Shown here piece by piece: positions 33,132 to 45,535 of a DNA stretch of 64,000 nt. The position numbers and the translations under genes are program-made. The notes under the pieces are model-generated. The model saw nothing but the letters and a program-made list of their open reading frames with translations. It searched no databases and was not told where the DNA came from. The DNA comes from Ophiosphaerella korrae (Eukaryota > Ascomycota > Dothideomycetes > Pleosporales > Phaeosphaeriaceae): the NCBI GenBank assembly GCA_028456385.1, contig JALNQF010000098.1:62001-126000 (forward strand). The letters run 5' to 3'. Numbering within the stretch: position 1 is the first letter of the stretch; the number at the start of each line of letters is the position of its first letter.

Positions 33132-34572
33132 GGTGGGCAAACAATTGGGACTGTTTAAGCCTGTGTAGTGTCGAAGCGGAGCAGATTAGAGCCGACGAGG
33201 AGAAAGCAAAGTCTCGTAGCGGACCAGCAAAGGGCGAGGGTGGGAGGTTAATAAAGTGAGTGCTTCATCGCGTTTGCCCGCCGCAACCCGAACAGGCAGG
33301 AGGTGGTAACACGAATAAGGCGCCATGTCTAGACATTCTTCCAGGGCCTTGTACGGATTCGCACTATTCCGCCGAGATTCAATGTCGCAGACAAGCCTCG
33401 ATAAGTTGTTTACCAAGGGGAGGACCAGCAGCCACTGGTGGCAATCGAACAAGCTGCCGCGGCCTCGGCGGCAGCGGCTGCTGTGATTTGGCGCGGTAAT
33501 GACGCCACCCAGAGCGAGAATTGCTCCTGCCCCATTGAGAATGGTGCCACCACACGAGCAATTGATAGCACCACAGATCCAACAGGTAGCCATGCTAGCA
33601 TGCTAGCATGCAAGCAGACGGCAGCACCAGGGCGAAAAGGGGGCGTTCGAGATGCCTTCGTTCGCAATTCTCGTGCGGGCAATTGGCTGCGGCGGATGCT
33701 AGCCCGTAAGCTAGGCCTGCTTGCACCGGGGTCATGGCCATGTCGAAATCCGTTGCACTGGTCCATCGCGAAGGGGAAACATGCAATGTCACAGCACGCG
33801 ACGCCGCACGCCTGGATATTCGAGCGATCGGGAAGCTCAATGCATCCCGTCCGGCTGCACACGGTTCAACAGCAAGCGTGCGCCTAGCCTTGCCGAGCCT
33901 GCGACGGCATCCTGTGCCTTCCTTCGTGTCTGCATGCTCGTTCTTGTTCGTAGTTGCTGCTAATGCTTATCTCACTCCAGCTGCTAGCATTAGCGACGGC
34001 CAGAGCGAGGTGGTGTGGGCAGATCCGGTGCCGCAATCAATTTGCGGCCAGCAGAAACTTGCTCTGGGCATATTGCCAACCACGACTCGCAGCCTATCAC
34101 GGCCCACTCGCTCTCTTCTAGAACGAAGCCGATCTTCTTCTCCAGCACTTGAACTGGCCCACTCCCTTGTGCAGCTGTGAATGGCCTGGTTCCATGCAAA
34201 TTATCGCTTCCCGAAGTCCTGCGCGAGGAAGGCGCCAATTCGGCGTCGGAGCTTATCCACGCTTCGTCACATGCCTTTGGCGCCTTGTCGTGCTTGGCCT
34301 GAACAGGAAGGAAATCGTAAACCTTTTTCCCACTGCGGCACTATATTATCAGCTATTCTTGTTGTCACGGTCCAAAATCAGCAATCCTCCTCGCTTTCGC
34401 TGCCTTCGTCAGATCACCCAACAAAAGACTCTGCACCTTTGCCCTCTAAATGACGAAAAGTCGCCCGAGCCAAAAAGGACGTAGGATCGTCGATCAACGT
34501 TGACTTAGAGGGTTGCAGTGGTGGCGCATGGCTGCAGCATTTGCCCGCTTCGGATCGAACTACCGGCCGCTA
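33132..34572. other. Gene-free region with many short overlapping ORFs
   Basis: About 1.4 kb upstream of the transporter. ORFs of 110-150 codons lie on both strands but overlap each other and carry no domains. GC content is higher than in neighbouring gaps. Contains a perfect palindrome (listed separately). Confidence 0.4.
33591..33610. repeat. Perfect 20-bp palindrome
   Basis: Two direct copies of CATGCTAG, followed by CATG, form a perfect inverted repeat of 20 bp. It could be a binding site for a dimeric factor or a cruciform-prone element upstream of the transporter gene. The role is unknown. Confidence 0.7.
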
Positions 34573-36230
34573 TCACAGCCCAAGCTTGAAGCCACCCACG
34601 CTGCCTTTCTGAAACAGACCGTTGGGATCGTACCTTTTACTGACCTCCCTCATGAACTCCACATTGTCCCGCCCATAGCTTCCCAGAGGATCCTGCCAGC
34701 TATCACAGTAGTTAATATAAAGATAACGGTGCCCTGTCTCATGCGCTTCGGCAAATGCGTCAATCTGCTCTATTGCTGCGCGCGTGATTTGCTGGGTCGT
34801 ATCATCATCCTTTGATAAGGCCCAATTCACCGTGAAGCTCACATTGACAAGCGCCTCATTGGTGCATGTATCCAATCCAAGCACATTCTGGTCGTCTTTC
34901 TGCGCCCAACTTGGAAGCATAGGCTGCAGAACGAGTGTCCAAGACATATTCTTGACGTTATACTTTCGGATACCGGCAATAGCGTCGGAATACGCCGCGT
35001 GAACTGCTTCCAATGTGGCGCGGTCATTCTTGATAGTCGTTGTCGCGAACCTCTGTCTTCGCCCTGGAGGGTTCAAGACACTCATTTCGTCACATGCTGC
35101 ACTAAGGCTCTTTTTGCTGCAAATGCTCCATAGGCGCCAAATTTTGGAAAAGCCCGAGCTTTACCAGCATGCTGGCCAACTCTTACCAGGTCCTGGGGAC
35201 TTGGTGTGGGCTAGTGCAACTGCAATAGCTTGAATACCAAGTTGCTGGAGGTAGGTAAAGCAAGCTAGCGGCCCTGCAGAAAACTCATCGAATGTGTTGT
35301 CTTTGTCATCTGTAATGCCTCTGCCGACAAATTCGTGAAACGAAGTCAGCACCTTGGAGCTTTGGGATGGTGGCATATACAGCATCCCACTCCAAATATC
35401 GCTGGAAGAAAAAGTGCAAGCTGTGAATCGAGTCACAATGCCAAAGTTGTTCGCCCCACCCTTGAGTGCGCGCCATAAGTCTGGAGACGAGGTTGCCGAA
35501 GCCACCACCACTGACCCATCTGCAAGTACAACCTGGTATTCTAGGATGTTGGAGCACATGAAACCAAAACGCGGCGAGAAGAAAGATAATCCTCCGCCCA
35601 ATGTCAACCCCCCGACGCCTACTGCCGAATTTCTTCCCCTGCAACTGCAAGGCCGTCCTTTTCGAGAGCTTTGTAAACATTCATCCACTTGCAACCAACT
35701 CCAATGACTACGCTCTTTTGGTCGGATGATGGTGTCGCCTCGCCAAAGAGGCTCAAGTCGATAAGTATGCCTCCTTGAATACTAGATGCACCGGCAACAG
35801 GAGAGTGACCACCGCTCCGGACAGCAAAAAGTCCTTGGTCATCCATACCCAGCCCACCATTAGTTTTTCTCTGCATGTCATATTCGCTCTTGATAATCTT
35901 GACGGCCTGTGCTAACTCTTCCTCATGGTTTGGCCGAACAATGTAGGTAGGTATAACCTCGCACGCCTGCTGTGCCCAGTACGCGTTCATCGACTTCCGA
36001 AAAGTGTTGGTATCGTCAGGCAAAATGACGCCATTGGGAATAGCCTCTACAAGATTATTTCTCAGCTGGCGAGCCCATTCTGAATGGTCTAGGTCAATAT
36101 CCAATTGTTTAGGTTTCTTGGCTTCTATATTTCGTTGTGTTTGAGAAAATCGAACTTGCAATAGGTTCAAGATGAAAAGCGAGGTGAGTAAAATGATGCC
36201 AGCCGACGTTAATAGTATTGATGAAGACAT
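34573..36230 (-). pseudogene. FAD-linked oxidase (BBE family) with one frameshift and one stop
   Basis: The protein starts MSSSILLTSAGIILLTSLFI, a single N-terminal membrane anchor or signal. The FAD-binding PCMH domain follows with AVRSGGHSPVAGASS, whose His would carry FAD, and later GVGGLTLGGGLSFFSPRFG. The C-terminal BBE segment YLYINYCDSWQDPLGSYG is present. Two lesions break the frame. At 35636-35639 a run of four G (coding strand) appears to lack one G, and with it the sequence would read ...AVAGGRNSAVGVGG. At 35161-35163 a TAA follows PACW, where relatives have an open codon. TAA fits CAA changed by C-to-T. After the stop the same frame continues with SSGFSKIWRLWS and NPPGRRQRF. Relatives oxidise secondary metabolites such as alkaloid- or polyketide-like compounds. 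Here the gene is probably dead. No intron explains either lesion. Confidence 0.85.
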
Positions 36231-36899
36231 TAGTTCGAGAAAGATACTTTATAGGACTTGTATGCAAACCTTTGAAGTCAAGATGATCTTGCAACTATTA
36301 CTCTGTCATATCCTTTCTTGATCGAATGCGACTGCCTTCGGTAGCGTGCGGCACAGCAACGCACGAGCCCATTCCTCCCCTCAGATCTCCACCTCGTCAT
36401 TGGTATTTGCCAGCCTTCTTTAACTCATAACCGCAGATAGTTAAAAGTGTCTTAATGGGATCGGCCTCTAATATAACGGGTTACGAGTAAGTCTGGATAA
36501 CATAACTTTTGTTTGATTCACAAGGATCATACTGTATATCTCTCCATATTGACTAAACTCACAACATTTTACAACACCAAATGATAGGTATACATTGCAT
36601 TGTGAAATTGCTCGTTCTCCTATTCAGTCTATCAGGCATGCCTCCATCCTATCCCCCTTGTAGGCATGTCTTTCATACAAACGTAAAAACCAAGCGCATT
36701 TCACTGACGCTAACTGATGAGCACATAATGTACAAGAAATTGCAAGTCAATTTCGTCGTCAGGGACTGAGAACCTCTGTGGTGCGGTTGCTAACAGAGCA
36801 AAGGAGGGGAGGGCAGCATCAAACGCCGTTCGCCTCAATATACACGCTGAACCAATTTCTTTTCAGATTGACACCACTCTTATTCCATACTCAGTAAAT
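36231..36899. other. Gene-free region
   Basis: It lies between the 5' end of the oxidase relic and the 3' end of the Yme1 gene. No gene is seen. Confidence 0.4.
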
Positions 36900-39322
36900 T
36901 CAAGTGCGTGCACCTGGCTCCGAGGATCCGTCGTTCTCGCTAGATGCTGGCGGTATGACTGCGGAGAGGGGATTACTAGGGATCTTGATTGGTGCGTCCG
37001 GCATGGACATCAACCGATCGGGAAGCTTCTCGCCCTTGACCACTTTCATAATCTCCTGTTTGTCTAATGTTTCGTACTGCACGAGCGCATTTGCTAGTAG
37101 ATCTAGCTCGGGTCGTTTTGACTTTAGCAAATCTTTGGCACTAGCTTTGGCTTCATCAATCAGCCGCCGGACTTCGTTGTCAATCAGGCGTTTTGTTTCT
37201 GGAGACACCATGTCGTAATTCGACTTGAAGTCAACATTGCCGAGCACATCTGAAAAGCCACAAGCTGTGACCATATTGTACGCTAGTTGAGTTGCTTGTT
37301 GAATATCGCCAGACGCACCGTCAGCAACATTGTCGGGGCCAAATACAATTTCTTCTGCCATTTTACCGCCCATCATCACTTGTAGTTGACGAATATACTG
37401 TTGGCGTGTGTGGTGAGACTCTTCTTGTGGCAAGAAGAAAGTGATGCCGGCAGCGTGTCCTCGTGGGAGAATAGTTGCCTTGTGGACGTCATTAAAGCCT
37501 TTAGTGTAAAGACCGACAAGAGCATGACCACCCTCATGATAAGCAGTGTGAATCTTATCCTTAAGGGGAACTGTTCGGGTCTTTTTCTCAGCACCCATGG
37601 TGATCTTGTCTTTGGCCCATTCGAGATCGGTGAGGGTAACAAACTTTGACTGGAGTTTGGAAGCACGAATGGCGGCCGAGTTTGCCAAATTCTCCAGCTC
37701 TGCGCCAGAGAAGCCAGGGGTACCGCGGGCGATAGTCGACAGATCAATGTTGGGAGTGAGGCGAATCTTCTTGGTGTGGTACTTCAAGATAGCTAGACGG
37801 CCGTTGGCATCGGGTAGCTCAACTTGGACATGCCTATCAAAGCGTCCAGGGCGGAGGAGAGCTTTGTCAAGAAGCTCTGGGTGATTGGTCGCAGCGATGA
37901 AGATAACGCCAGTACTTTGGTCGAAACCATCGAGATCGTTTAAGAGCTGGTTTAGGGTTTGGCGGTGATAGTTGGCATCTCGTGATTTTCGCTTCCCACC
38001 CACAGCATCTAATTCATCGATGAAAACGATTGCAGGGGCCTTAGATCGAGCAGCTTGGAAGAGTTCACGGACACGCTTGGCTCCAATACCAACATAGACC
38101 TCGTCAAATTCAGAACCTGACATATAGAAGAACGGAACGCCAGCTTCCCCTGCAACAGCACGGGCAAGCAGCGTCTTGCCAGTGCCGGGAGGACCAATAA
38201 GAAGCACACCCTTAGGAAGGCGGCCTCCGAGCTTGTTGTATCGTTCAGGGTGCTTGAGAAAGTCGACAACATCCAAAAGTTCCTCCTTGGCCTCATCGCA
38301 GCCATGGACGTCACTGAAGCGGGTGTTCTGGTGTTCTGGTCGTACTTCAGCGCTCGATGTTGCGCCGACTTTCTTCAGCACGCCACTAGTCTCAACGAAG
38401 AGAGTAATGAGGATTAAGGAAACATATGCTGCCAAGGCAAAGCCACAAATCCAGCGGACCCATTTGAAGATAACATTCATCAGGGACTCCTCGACAACAA
38501 CGTAGACTGGGTCACTCTTCACACCAGCACCAGAGCGAGCCTTGGCAACCTGACCACCGCCTAGATGAGCGCCAACTGACTGGCCGATGGTTTGTATCTG
38601 CTGTTGGGTGAGGCCTTGATTAGGTTGAATGTTGTTGACGTTGCCTGATTGTCCGAGCTTGTTTAGTGCATTTTGGTAGAGTCTGTCCACCATAGTGTTT
38701 GTGGCAAAGTGTCCGGAGTCATAGCGGTTGACGACGATTTGAGGCATGTTGGCGCGCAGGAGAGCGGAGTAGAAGGAGGACTGCGAGGTGGCACTGTTGG
38801 GGTTCTTGTTGGCAGCTTCCTCAAGACGAGCAAGCTGGTCTTGTGTTGGTCCACCAAAAAGCGATCGTTGCTGTACCAGACTCAAACCAACCATTCCTGG
38901 TCTTGGTAGTGTTCGGAATTGCGATAGAGGACTGGCGCGCGACATAGTAGAGTACTGCCGTCCGAAAGGTGTCATCCTGGCGGAGGGGTGGCCTAGTCCG
39001 AGTGCGCTCCATGGTGCTGAACCACATTAGTATCTCTCCTGCACCATATGGCCTTGTCTTACTGACCAGTTGATATTGTCCCGGGAAAGAAGAGTATGGA
39101 GCTCTGCGCTGCAGAAGCTGCTGGCAGAGGCTCGGCAGTCCGGGCCGTGTGCATCGACCTGGTGCTGGTGGCCGCAGATCGGAGGGCGGTCGACATGGTT
39201 GGCCATAATTGATTAGTGGTGGTCCGAAGGTTCTGTATGAGTGTAAGTTGGGTTGGCCGTCCATAACGCGGTATCGGAACTCGTGGCAAACTTACAAAGA
39301 CAGCAGGCGCGTGAAAAGCCAT
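36900..39322 (-). CDS. yme1: Mitochondrial i-AAA protease (Yme1/FtsH family)
   Basis: ATP-dependent zinc metalloprotease of the inner mitochondrial membrane, active on the intermembrane-space side in protein quality control. Exons are 39296-39322, 39067-39232 and 36900-39016, with introns of 63 and 50 nt, giving 769 residues. The N terminus [20 protein letters not shown] and following Ser/Arg/Ala-rich stretch form a mitochondrial presequence. A membrane segment lies at [19 protein letters not shown]. Walker A GPPGTGKT has K345, Walker B is IVFIDELDA, and the zinc site HEGGH is at 558-562. For exon 2 the donor GTCAGT was chosen because the downstream frame then continues as [18 protein letters not shown] four bases later would need another frame. 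Intact and full length. Confidence 0.94.
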
Positions 39323-39978
39323 GTTGGGTGTCGCAGTGCGGCAAAGGCCGCGGTAAAAGTATTATATGTATCAGATAGGCAAGGAGAAATGAAAGCGCAC
39401 AGGGTTGAACTGTGGATGTTGCGGCGAGAGGTCGCTCGACGGTCGTGGTGCACTCGTCCGTGATGCGGGAGTCCTAGGACAGGCCGATGATGAATAGACC
39501 CTAGTCAAATTAGCGTGCTGGCGTCACGTGCCCTGTGACATAACGGCTAGCCAGTTCTGCCCAGACCCAAACTTGACACATTTCTCTTTGATGGGTGATT
39601 TCAAAGAGAGATGAGTATTGTATTCGAGTGACAGAGTTTGATTGTAGACAGAAAAAGCCAACATCCACATACAAATGTCTTCTATAGCGTACTTGCGAGG
39701 ACTAGGGACTCGACACATCACTTATACTACGGCAAGTGGCATATGTTAAGATTGATCTCCAGATTATTTTATAGCAAGCCACGTCTACCGCTTTTACTAT
39801 GGCTGGTACCACAACAATAGCGGGCTAGTTGTACCTTACTAGAGAGATCTCGGATGGCGTAGGATAGCATACCTGCAGCGGCCTACCGATAGTGGGGTTG
39901 GGGCGAACTTCATGACATGATATTGAATAGCATTTGTTTAACAACATCAGTATTATCAAGCCTCCCACTAACGCCCTA
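39323..39978. promoter_or_regulatory. Divergent upstream region of Yme1 and RraA-like genes
   Basis: About 650 bp between two divergent genes. No other gene is seen. Confidence 0.35.
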
Positions 39979-40798
39979 ATGGCATCTCCAAGGTGGAAGG
40001 AATTATACAAGTATGCCGCATGCGATGTACGTCCTACCCTCCGTTGCATTGAGCCTCCAACTGAGCATCTCTAGCTGGCTGATGGATTGCTTCGTCTGAG
40101 TGTACCCGGGGCTGGTTTTATTTCTCGAGATATACGTACAACTTACCATTACGATATCGCGGCATAGAATCCCACTCTTACATCATGCAGAGCAATTGCT
40201 TCACACAGCAAGCACGCCAAAGCCTGAGTTCAAGAAGGTGCTTGCCCCAGCATCCACCTTTTTGATGATGCCAAAGACTACTAAGAGCTTCCCCAATTCA
40301 GCGCCAGCTCCTCATGATGCTCTAACATCAAATCTGGAGGACTCACGACCGTGGGCCGACTGGACTGAGAAAGACACCATAGTGGTAATCAGCCAGCCAG
40401 CTGGTCAGTCCTGCGCAGTTGTGGGCGGCATTATGGCTGCTCGCATCAAGTATATGGGCGCACAGGGTCTAGTAGTTGATGGGAGAGTACGGGATATCGT
40501 TGCACTGAACGAAACACAACTACCAATCTGGTCCCGAGGCACGAGTATAATCGGAGCAGGAGCCGAAACCAAGTTTCACGCTCGCAATGTGCCTATCAAG
40601 ATTGGTGAAGCTGTAGTCGAACCAGGAGATCTTGTCATGATTGATCCTTTTGAAAATGGGGTTGTCGCGGTGCCGCAGGGGAAGGTCGAGGAGCTGCTTG
40701 AGCTCTTACCGAAGCTGGTCGGCGCAGATGAAAAGGTCATCGAGGAGGTCGAGGCCGGTGTTAGTGTACAGGAAGCCTTCAAAAGACATCGGGGTTAG
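39979..40798 (+). CDS. RraA-like aldolase/regulator family protein
   Basis: Exons are 39979-40026, 40075-40135 and 40191-40798, with introns of 48 and 55 nt, giving 238 residues. The first exon reads MASPRWKELYKYAACD and joins LADGLLRLSVPGAGF, the expected ACD-x-xD-L start of the family. The core shows GGIMAARIKYMGAQGLVVDG followed by RVRDI, the RraA-family signature with the metal-binding Asp and catalytic Arg. Bacterial RraA inhibits RNase E. Other members are 4-hydroxy-4-methyl-2-oxoglutarate or oxaloacetate aldolases, and the fungal ones are more likely of this enzymatic kind. Without the first two exons the protein would lack its N-terminal helix, so the spliced model is preferred over the longer unspliced frame. 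Confidence 0.85.
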
Positions 40799-41040
40799 CT
40801 ATTATCGCTATTGGATGAGGGCAGCTTTCTGTTCAGCGAGATATTCCTTCATCCATTGACTTTGCGAATTGGTGAAGGGTCCAATCTGGCGCAGCGCAAA
40901 TCGAATGACAAGCACCCGCCATCCTAGTAGTCTTGGCACCGCCATTTTCGCGATGGAACCTCATCAAGCTTCAACCGCCTTATCACCGACCACAGCACCA
41001 TCCCTCTTCCCCAACACCCAATTGCCCCTCCACAGCAGCC

Positions 41041-41672
41041 ATGGGCTTTACCGACTTCTTCACTGACGTCTGGGAGACGTTCGCCCACCCCTCGCCCGAC
41101 GCCGAGGCACCCCAGGGCGGCGCCACCACCGGGTCACCCGCCTCTGGCACTGACGACGAGTCTGGTGAAGATGCTGAGGTCAACCAGCAAGACGCAAAGA
41201 AGGGAGGAGAGAGCAACGACGAGGGCGACGACGAGGAAGAGGAAGAGGAGGAGGAGACAGTGGACCCAAAGGAGCAGCTAGAGAAGGGTGAGTTTCCCTG
41301 AACTGGAATCTACATCGATCCAGCAACTGCTTGTGGCTGTTAGAATGTGTTTGGAGAGCAATTGGTCATTCTTTGATGGCCAGCACTAGAACCTCGGCCA
41401 ATGCGTGGAAGCTTCGAACATGGACTGACTCCTACACAACAGAATGCACGGAGTCTAAGCAATGTCACCCCGCAAAGCACCACTATGACGAGTGCGTTGA
41501 GCGTGTAACAGGCCAGATCGACAATGACGGCAAGGCCTCAGAGGACTGCGTGGAAGAGTGTAAGCCCTTCGCCAGCAACCACACTGGAGCGAGCTGACAT
41601 GTTTTAGTCTTCCATCTCGCTCACTGTGCGACCCAATGCGCTGCCCCCAAACTCTTTGCTCAGCTCAAGTAA
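41041..41672 (+). CDS. qcr6: Ubiquinol-cytochrome c reductase hinge protein (Qcr6)
   Basis: Small acidic subunit of mitochondrial complex III that helps cytochrome c docking to cytochrome c1. Exons are 41041-41287, 41443-41559 and 41608-41672, with introns of 155 and 48 nt, giving 142 residues. The N half carries an acidic run (DDEEEEEEEETVDPKEQLEK). The C half has the paired cysteines of the hinge fold in ECTESKQCHPAKHHYDEC, DCVEEFFHLAHCATQC and AAPKLFAQLK. All three exons are needed to build the cysteine pattern. The first intron is longer than most in this window. Its upstream neighbour is the RraA-like gene on the same strand. Confidence 0.95.
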
Positions 41673-41926
41673 ACGTTGCAATCCCAGCAACAATCCGACG
41701 TCATGTGCGTCATCGAGCCCTTGCACGATTTGACGCAAGAGGCGGGGTTTGGAATCAAAGGCTACGACAAGACACATCATGGATGATTGTAGATACCGAA
41801 GTCATGTTTAGAATATCTGTACTATTTCCTCATGCCCCATCATCACTTCGCCAACGTTCCTAGATTCATTTATGTCGCTGAACGTCGGGTGTTGTAACGT
41901 AAACTGGACCCAGCCCATATCATTAC

Positions 41927-43869
41927 TCATGGACCAACAGAGCCCTCATCTACTGTTTCCCCATAGATCTCTCTGTGCTCATCAACTGTCAGCCTGCCTT
42001 CCCCATGCGACAACCCAAGCCGCTTGATTCCTAGCATCAATGGCAACGGCAAAACCACCATTGCTACAACCGCCTGGAACACCAACGCATTGTACATGTT
42101 TCCAGGCGGTCTAGCATCCCCACTTGCCCCTCTCCCCCCCTCCCTTACTTTCTTTAGTTGAACGTCGCGTTTATCCTTGAGCTCATTCATAATGACGATA
42201 AACACGCCCCCAAAAAGTTGTCCACTAGCCCAGCAAATCGTTGAGCTGACCTCTGGACTTGCCGGATACGTAATCTCAACTAGATACTCCAGTGCAACGG
42301 GCAAAAGGGTGAAACTACTTGCACCCAGTACTGCACTCAGAACATACGGAGCGACTATGGTCCTTGTTTGTGGGGCCCAGACCATTGCTAGGTAGGCTAG
42401 CGAGATCGGCGGGGTGAGGATCTTAATACTGAATAGGTAGCCATGTGTTCGGTCGAGGATGGGCGAAACAATTGCTGCAGTTACCAAACCCACTACAATC
42501 AAGACCGCCCCGCATATCCCTGCTTCGTCTTCGCTGTAGCCGTAGGGATACAGGATCTGGTTTATCAGGGAACTGAAAGCGTTGAAGAGCCCGGTGAAGA
42601 CGCCAAACGTTAAAAAGACAATGTAAGTTGGCGGAGAACGGAGCATGTGTCCTATAGAAGAGAGAATAGGCTCCTTGGATAATCCAGATGATGCAGTTGG
42701 AGGGGTTGGAGGGGCGGCTGGAATGAAAAGGGAGGGAACACAAGCCACGGTCGATATGATGGCTACGATGAGCACTATGTTTCGCACTGAGCCAAGGAGG
42801 GGATTGATGAGCTGTGCGAGCTAGCGAGGTGTCAGAATATCATAATGGATAGCGTGTCTAGAGCTCTACTCACAGCGCCTCCCAGTGGGTTTGCTAAACT
42901 CGCCAGCGCCGTCGCGCCAACACGTCCATTTTCAGTGAACCACATATCACTATATCGCGTTGGTGCCGCAAGCACAAATGGCTGTGCCAACCCAGTCAAG
43001 ATCTGGCCAAACATAACGACCCCGAAGATTCCATCTTCAGCCATCGTGCCGGCATATCGAATCCAGTTTCCGAGTAAAAGCAGTATAGAAGCGACAATGA
43101 TGCTATCTTTAGGGCCGCGATGGAGGACGTAAATGGTCAATGGACAGGCAACAATGAAGGAAAATAGGAAGGCGGTTGATAGCCAGTTGATGGTCGATTC
43201 AGAGGTGCGGAAGTATTGGGCGCTGGTCGTGGAGACGGGAGCGAATGTGAGCCACTGGACATGTTAGTTGGATTATTCATCTGTTGATGTGATGTTCACA
43301 ACCACCTCCAGGGAGCTGGATGAGATCGCATCGAGACATGGTTTCTAGCAATACGGTAGGCACGGATGCAAATAGGTCACGGAATCGCTGCTTAGATGTT
43401 GAGATAGGCAACCGAGACTCATACTCCTAATGCCTTTTGGTTCCCAGGGTAAAGATCTAGGCCGTTTTTTTTTTTTGGGCCTCTGAGCGACCCGCTTTGC
43501 TCGTCGTCGTCAGATGCTCCGTCCGCATCGAGGTATCGCTGTTGTGACACCACGGAGCCGTCGATCTGGCCGATAGGCGAAATAGGGACCGACAATGCTC
43601 AAAGTAGAAGGTGTACTTACATCCCAACTCACAACAATGTTCAACAGGACTAATTGCGCGAGTCCAAACCACCGCCTCTTGTACACGTGAAAATGCGCAT
43701 GGCTATAACTTCTGCTCTTTCTTTGCCAAAATCTTCTTCGTCCTGTGCGTTCGCCTGCTTCCTCGTCGCCAACTCCTCCGTGCGATCCTGCGCTCGGCTC
43801 TCCAACCCGATACTCATTTTCGGCTTCAACCACTTCTGCACTTTTCGACATGTCTTCGTTGGTCTGCAT
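41927..43869 (-). CDS. MFS transporter of the FLVCR/SLC49-like group
   Basis: Exons are 43621-43869, 42874-43254 and 41927-42820, giving 507 residues with about twelve hydrophobic segments. The start of the first transmembrane helix, RWFGLAQLVLLNIVVSWD joined to WLTFAPVSTTSAQYF, and PTRYSDMWFTENGRVGATAL in the fourth to fifth helix region match fungal proteins related to animal FLVCR and DIRC2. Animal members move heme, choline or other small molecules. The fungal substrate is unknown. The N terminus is a hydrophilic cytoplasmic tail rich in Glu and Arg. The first intron is 366 nt, long for this genome, and includes a poly-T tract; the join is supported by the conserved SWD-WLTF. The second intron is 53 nt. 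Confidence 0.87.
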
Positions 43870-44359
43870 TCGTGTGATATCGCCTATTTGGATCCCAGAT
43901 TCACCGTGTTTCGTCTCAAAATGACACGTCTGTCAGTATGGAATCGAGATACCCAAAGCTAGTCGTAGACAGTGCGTGGAGGGGAGATCATGAATAGGTA
44001 AGTCGTAATGGGCATCAAGTAGACGGGCCGTGCGAGACTCTTATCATAAGGCGGCGTCTCGTAACATGCTTCACCTTGTTTGTTGGTTTCATTAGGAGGG
44101 TCTGACACCGAAGCGGCTAAACCGGGACGAAACCTGGAATTACCCCCTAGTCGCGTGGCGGTACCGACGAGTCGTGATTCGCTCGGCATCACGATCTGTG
44201 TGGGCACTGAACAGCATGTGCAAGTGCTTTGCGGGGTACGGACATGTTCCTATTCTCATACGCGAGCACGTTAGCTTCAGTACAGATTGGGTCTTTTCTT
44301 TATGAGTGGTCTCGGAGTTATCTAACTCTCACAGAGGGTAGGTACGCACGTTGTCCCCT
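43870..44359. other. Gene-free region
   Basis: It lies between the transporter 5' end and the 3' end of the first zinc-finger gene. No gene is seen. Confidence 0.4.
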
Positions 44360-45535
44360 TCACCCACCACCTATATGCATCTTCCTCGCCTTCGCTCTTC
44401 GTATCGCGAGACCACACCGATCAACGTGGCGTTTAAAATTGTCTTTGCGATTGAACACTTTGTTAGGCATAGCGCATCCCTTATTAAGGCAACGGTATCC
44501 TGCAGACGATTCATTGTGAACGGTACTCTCATGACGTTGCAGATCCGCTCGAAGGCTGAAAGCTCTTTTGCACAATCTACAAATGAAGCGGCGTTTGTGC
44601 TTGCGATTGTGGTGATGACTAGCAGCAGATGAGCAAGAATAAGAACATTAGTCTTAAGAAACATACTCTCGAAGACCAGGAGTGCGAAAGGTTTCGTTGC
44701 AGTCTGGACATACATGTTCTATAATATTTAGGGTCTCAGTATTTGCTCTCTTGAGCACAAACACCTCGCTTGGATCCACACTAGATTCGGTGTCCGCAAT
44801 ACTAGCAGCTGTTGCAGGTCGAGAACACCGAGCACTATCCGTTGAACGAGTGCGAATATCCTCGAACTGGGAAACTTGGTAGTATTCTGGGAGAATAAAG
44901 CCTTCAGAACTTTTAGTGCCGTTTATGACGATATTCTCATTGCCTCGGATGAGAAGCGAGTTGAGGTTGGTACCATATGATGCGATGGCTTCCTTGTTTG
45001 TGTGACCTATCCGTTCTTCTTCATCTGGGCAAGCCCGAAATCGAGATTTATCGGCGTCTTGGAGATGTGGGAAGATCACTGGGTTGGGACGGTATTCCAC
45101 GTTCCAAGGATTGATACCGATAGGCTGCCATGAGCAAGTGGGCACTGGATATGACCTTTTCTGTCCCAAATTTTGAGCGAAGGCAGCCTCCCCTCTCCCG
45201 CCATTGCGTGTTGGTTTGTTGTATCGGGATAATAAAGGCTTTTCAATGCTCAGAAACTGCCTCACTTGTAGACGTTGAGTTTGGAAAGACCCGTTCAGAC
45301 TCTGACTGCTAAGTGTCGGACGATGTTGCTTGAACACATACCAAATGATCATTAGAACAAGGCTGGCCAGTAGGAGAATAGCAAGTAGGCGTCTGCCATA
45401 GCCAAAGGTCGATTGGTCAAGCACTGGGATGCCACCACAGTCATTTGTCTTGGGAGATACTGCCATCATGTATGGAGAACTTAAGGAAGTTGTGGTACAA
45501 GAACGCAAGAATGACTGGAAGACAGTCTTATGCAT
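44360..45535 (-). CDS. Predicted membrane-anchored C2H2 zinc-finger protein, copy A
   Basis: Exons are 44667-45535 and 44618-44360 (intron 48 nt), giving 375 residues. A hydrophobic segment LLAILLLASLVLMIIWYVF lies near residues 50-68 and looks like a single membrane span, followed by a basic residue cluster. The middle contains INPWNVEYRPNPVIFPHL. The C-terminal 110 residues hold three zinc fingers: CPDCNETFRTPGLREHHH (finger one, split by the intron), FICRLCKRAFSLRADLQRH with a final His, and a C2HC form YRCLNKGC...NFKRHVDRC. Intron phase 2 inside finger one is shared with copy B. The start may be an ATG at 45469 (MMAVSPK) instead. A transmembrane protein with DNA-binding-type fingers suggests a membrane-tethered regulator, which is inference. 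No named family is recognised. Confidence 0.8.

Noticed and set aside
33410..34180. Several ORFs of about 150 codons on both strands
   Set aside because: They overlap each other and are rich in Ala, Arg and Ser as expected from GC-rich non-coding DNA.
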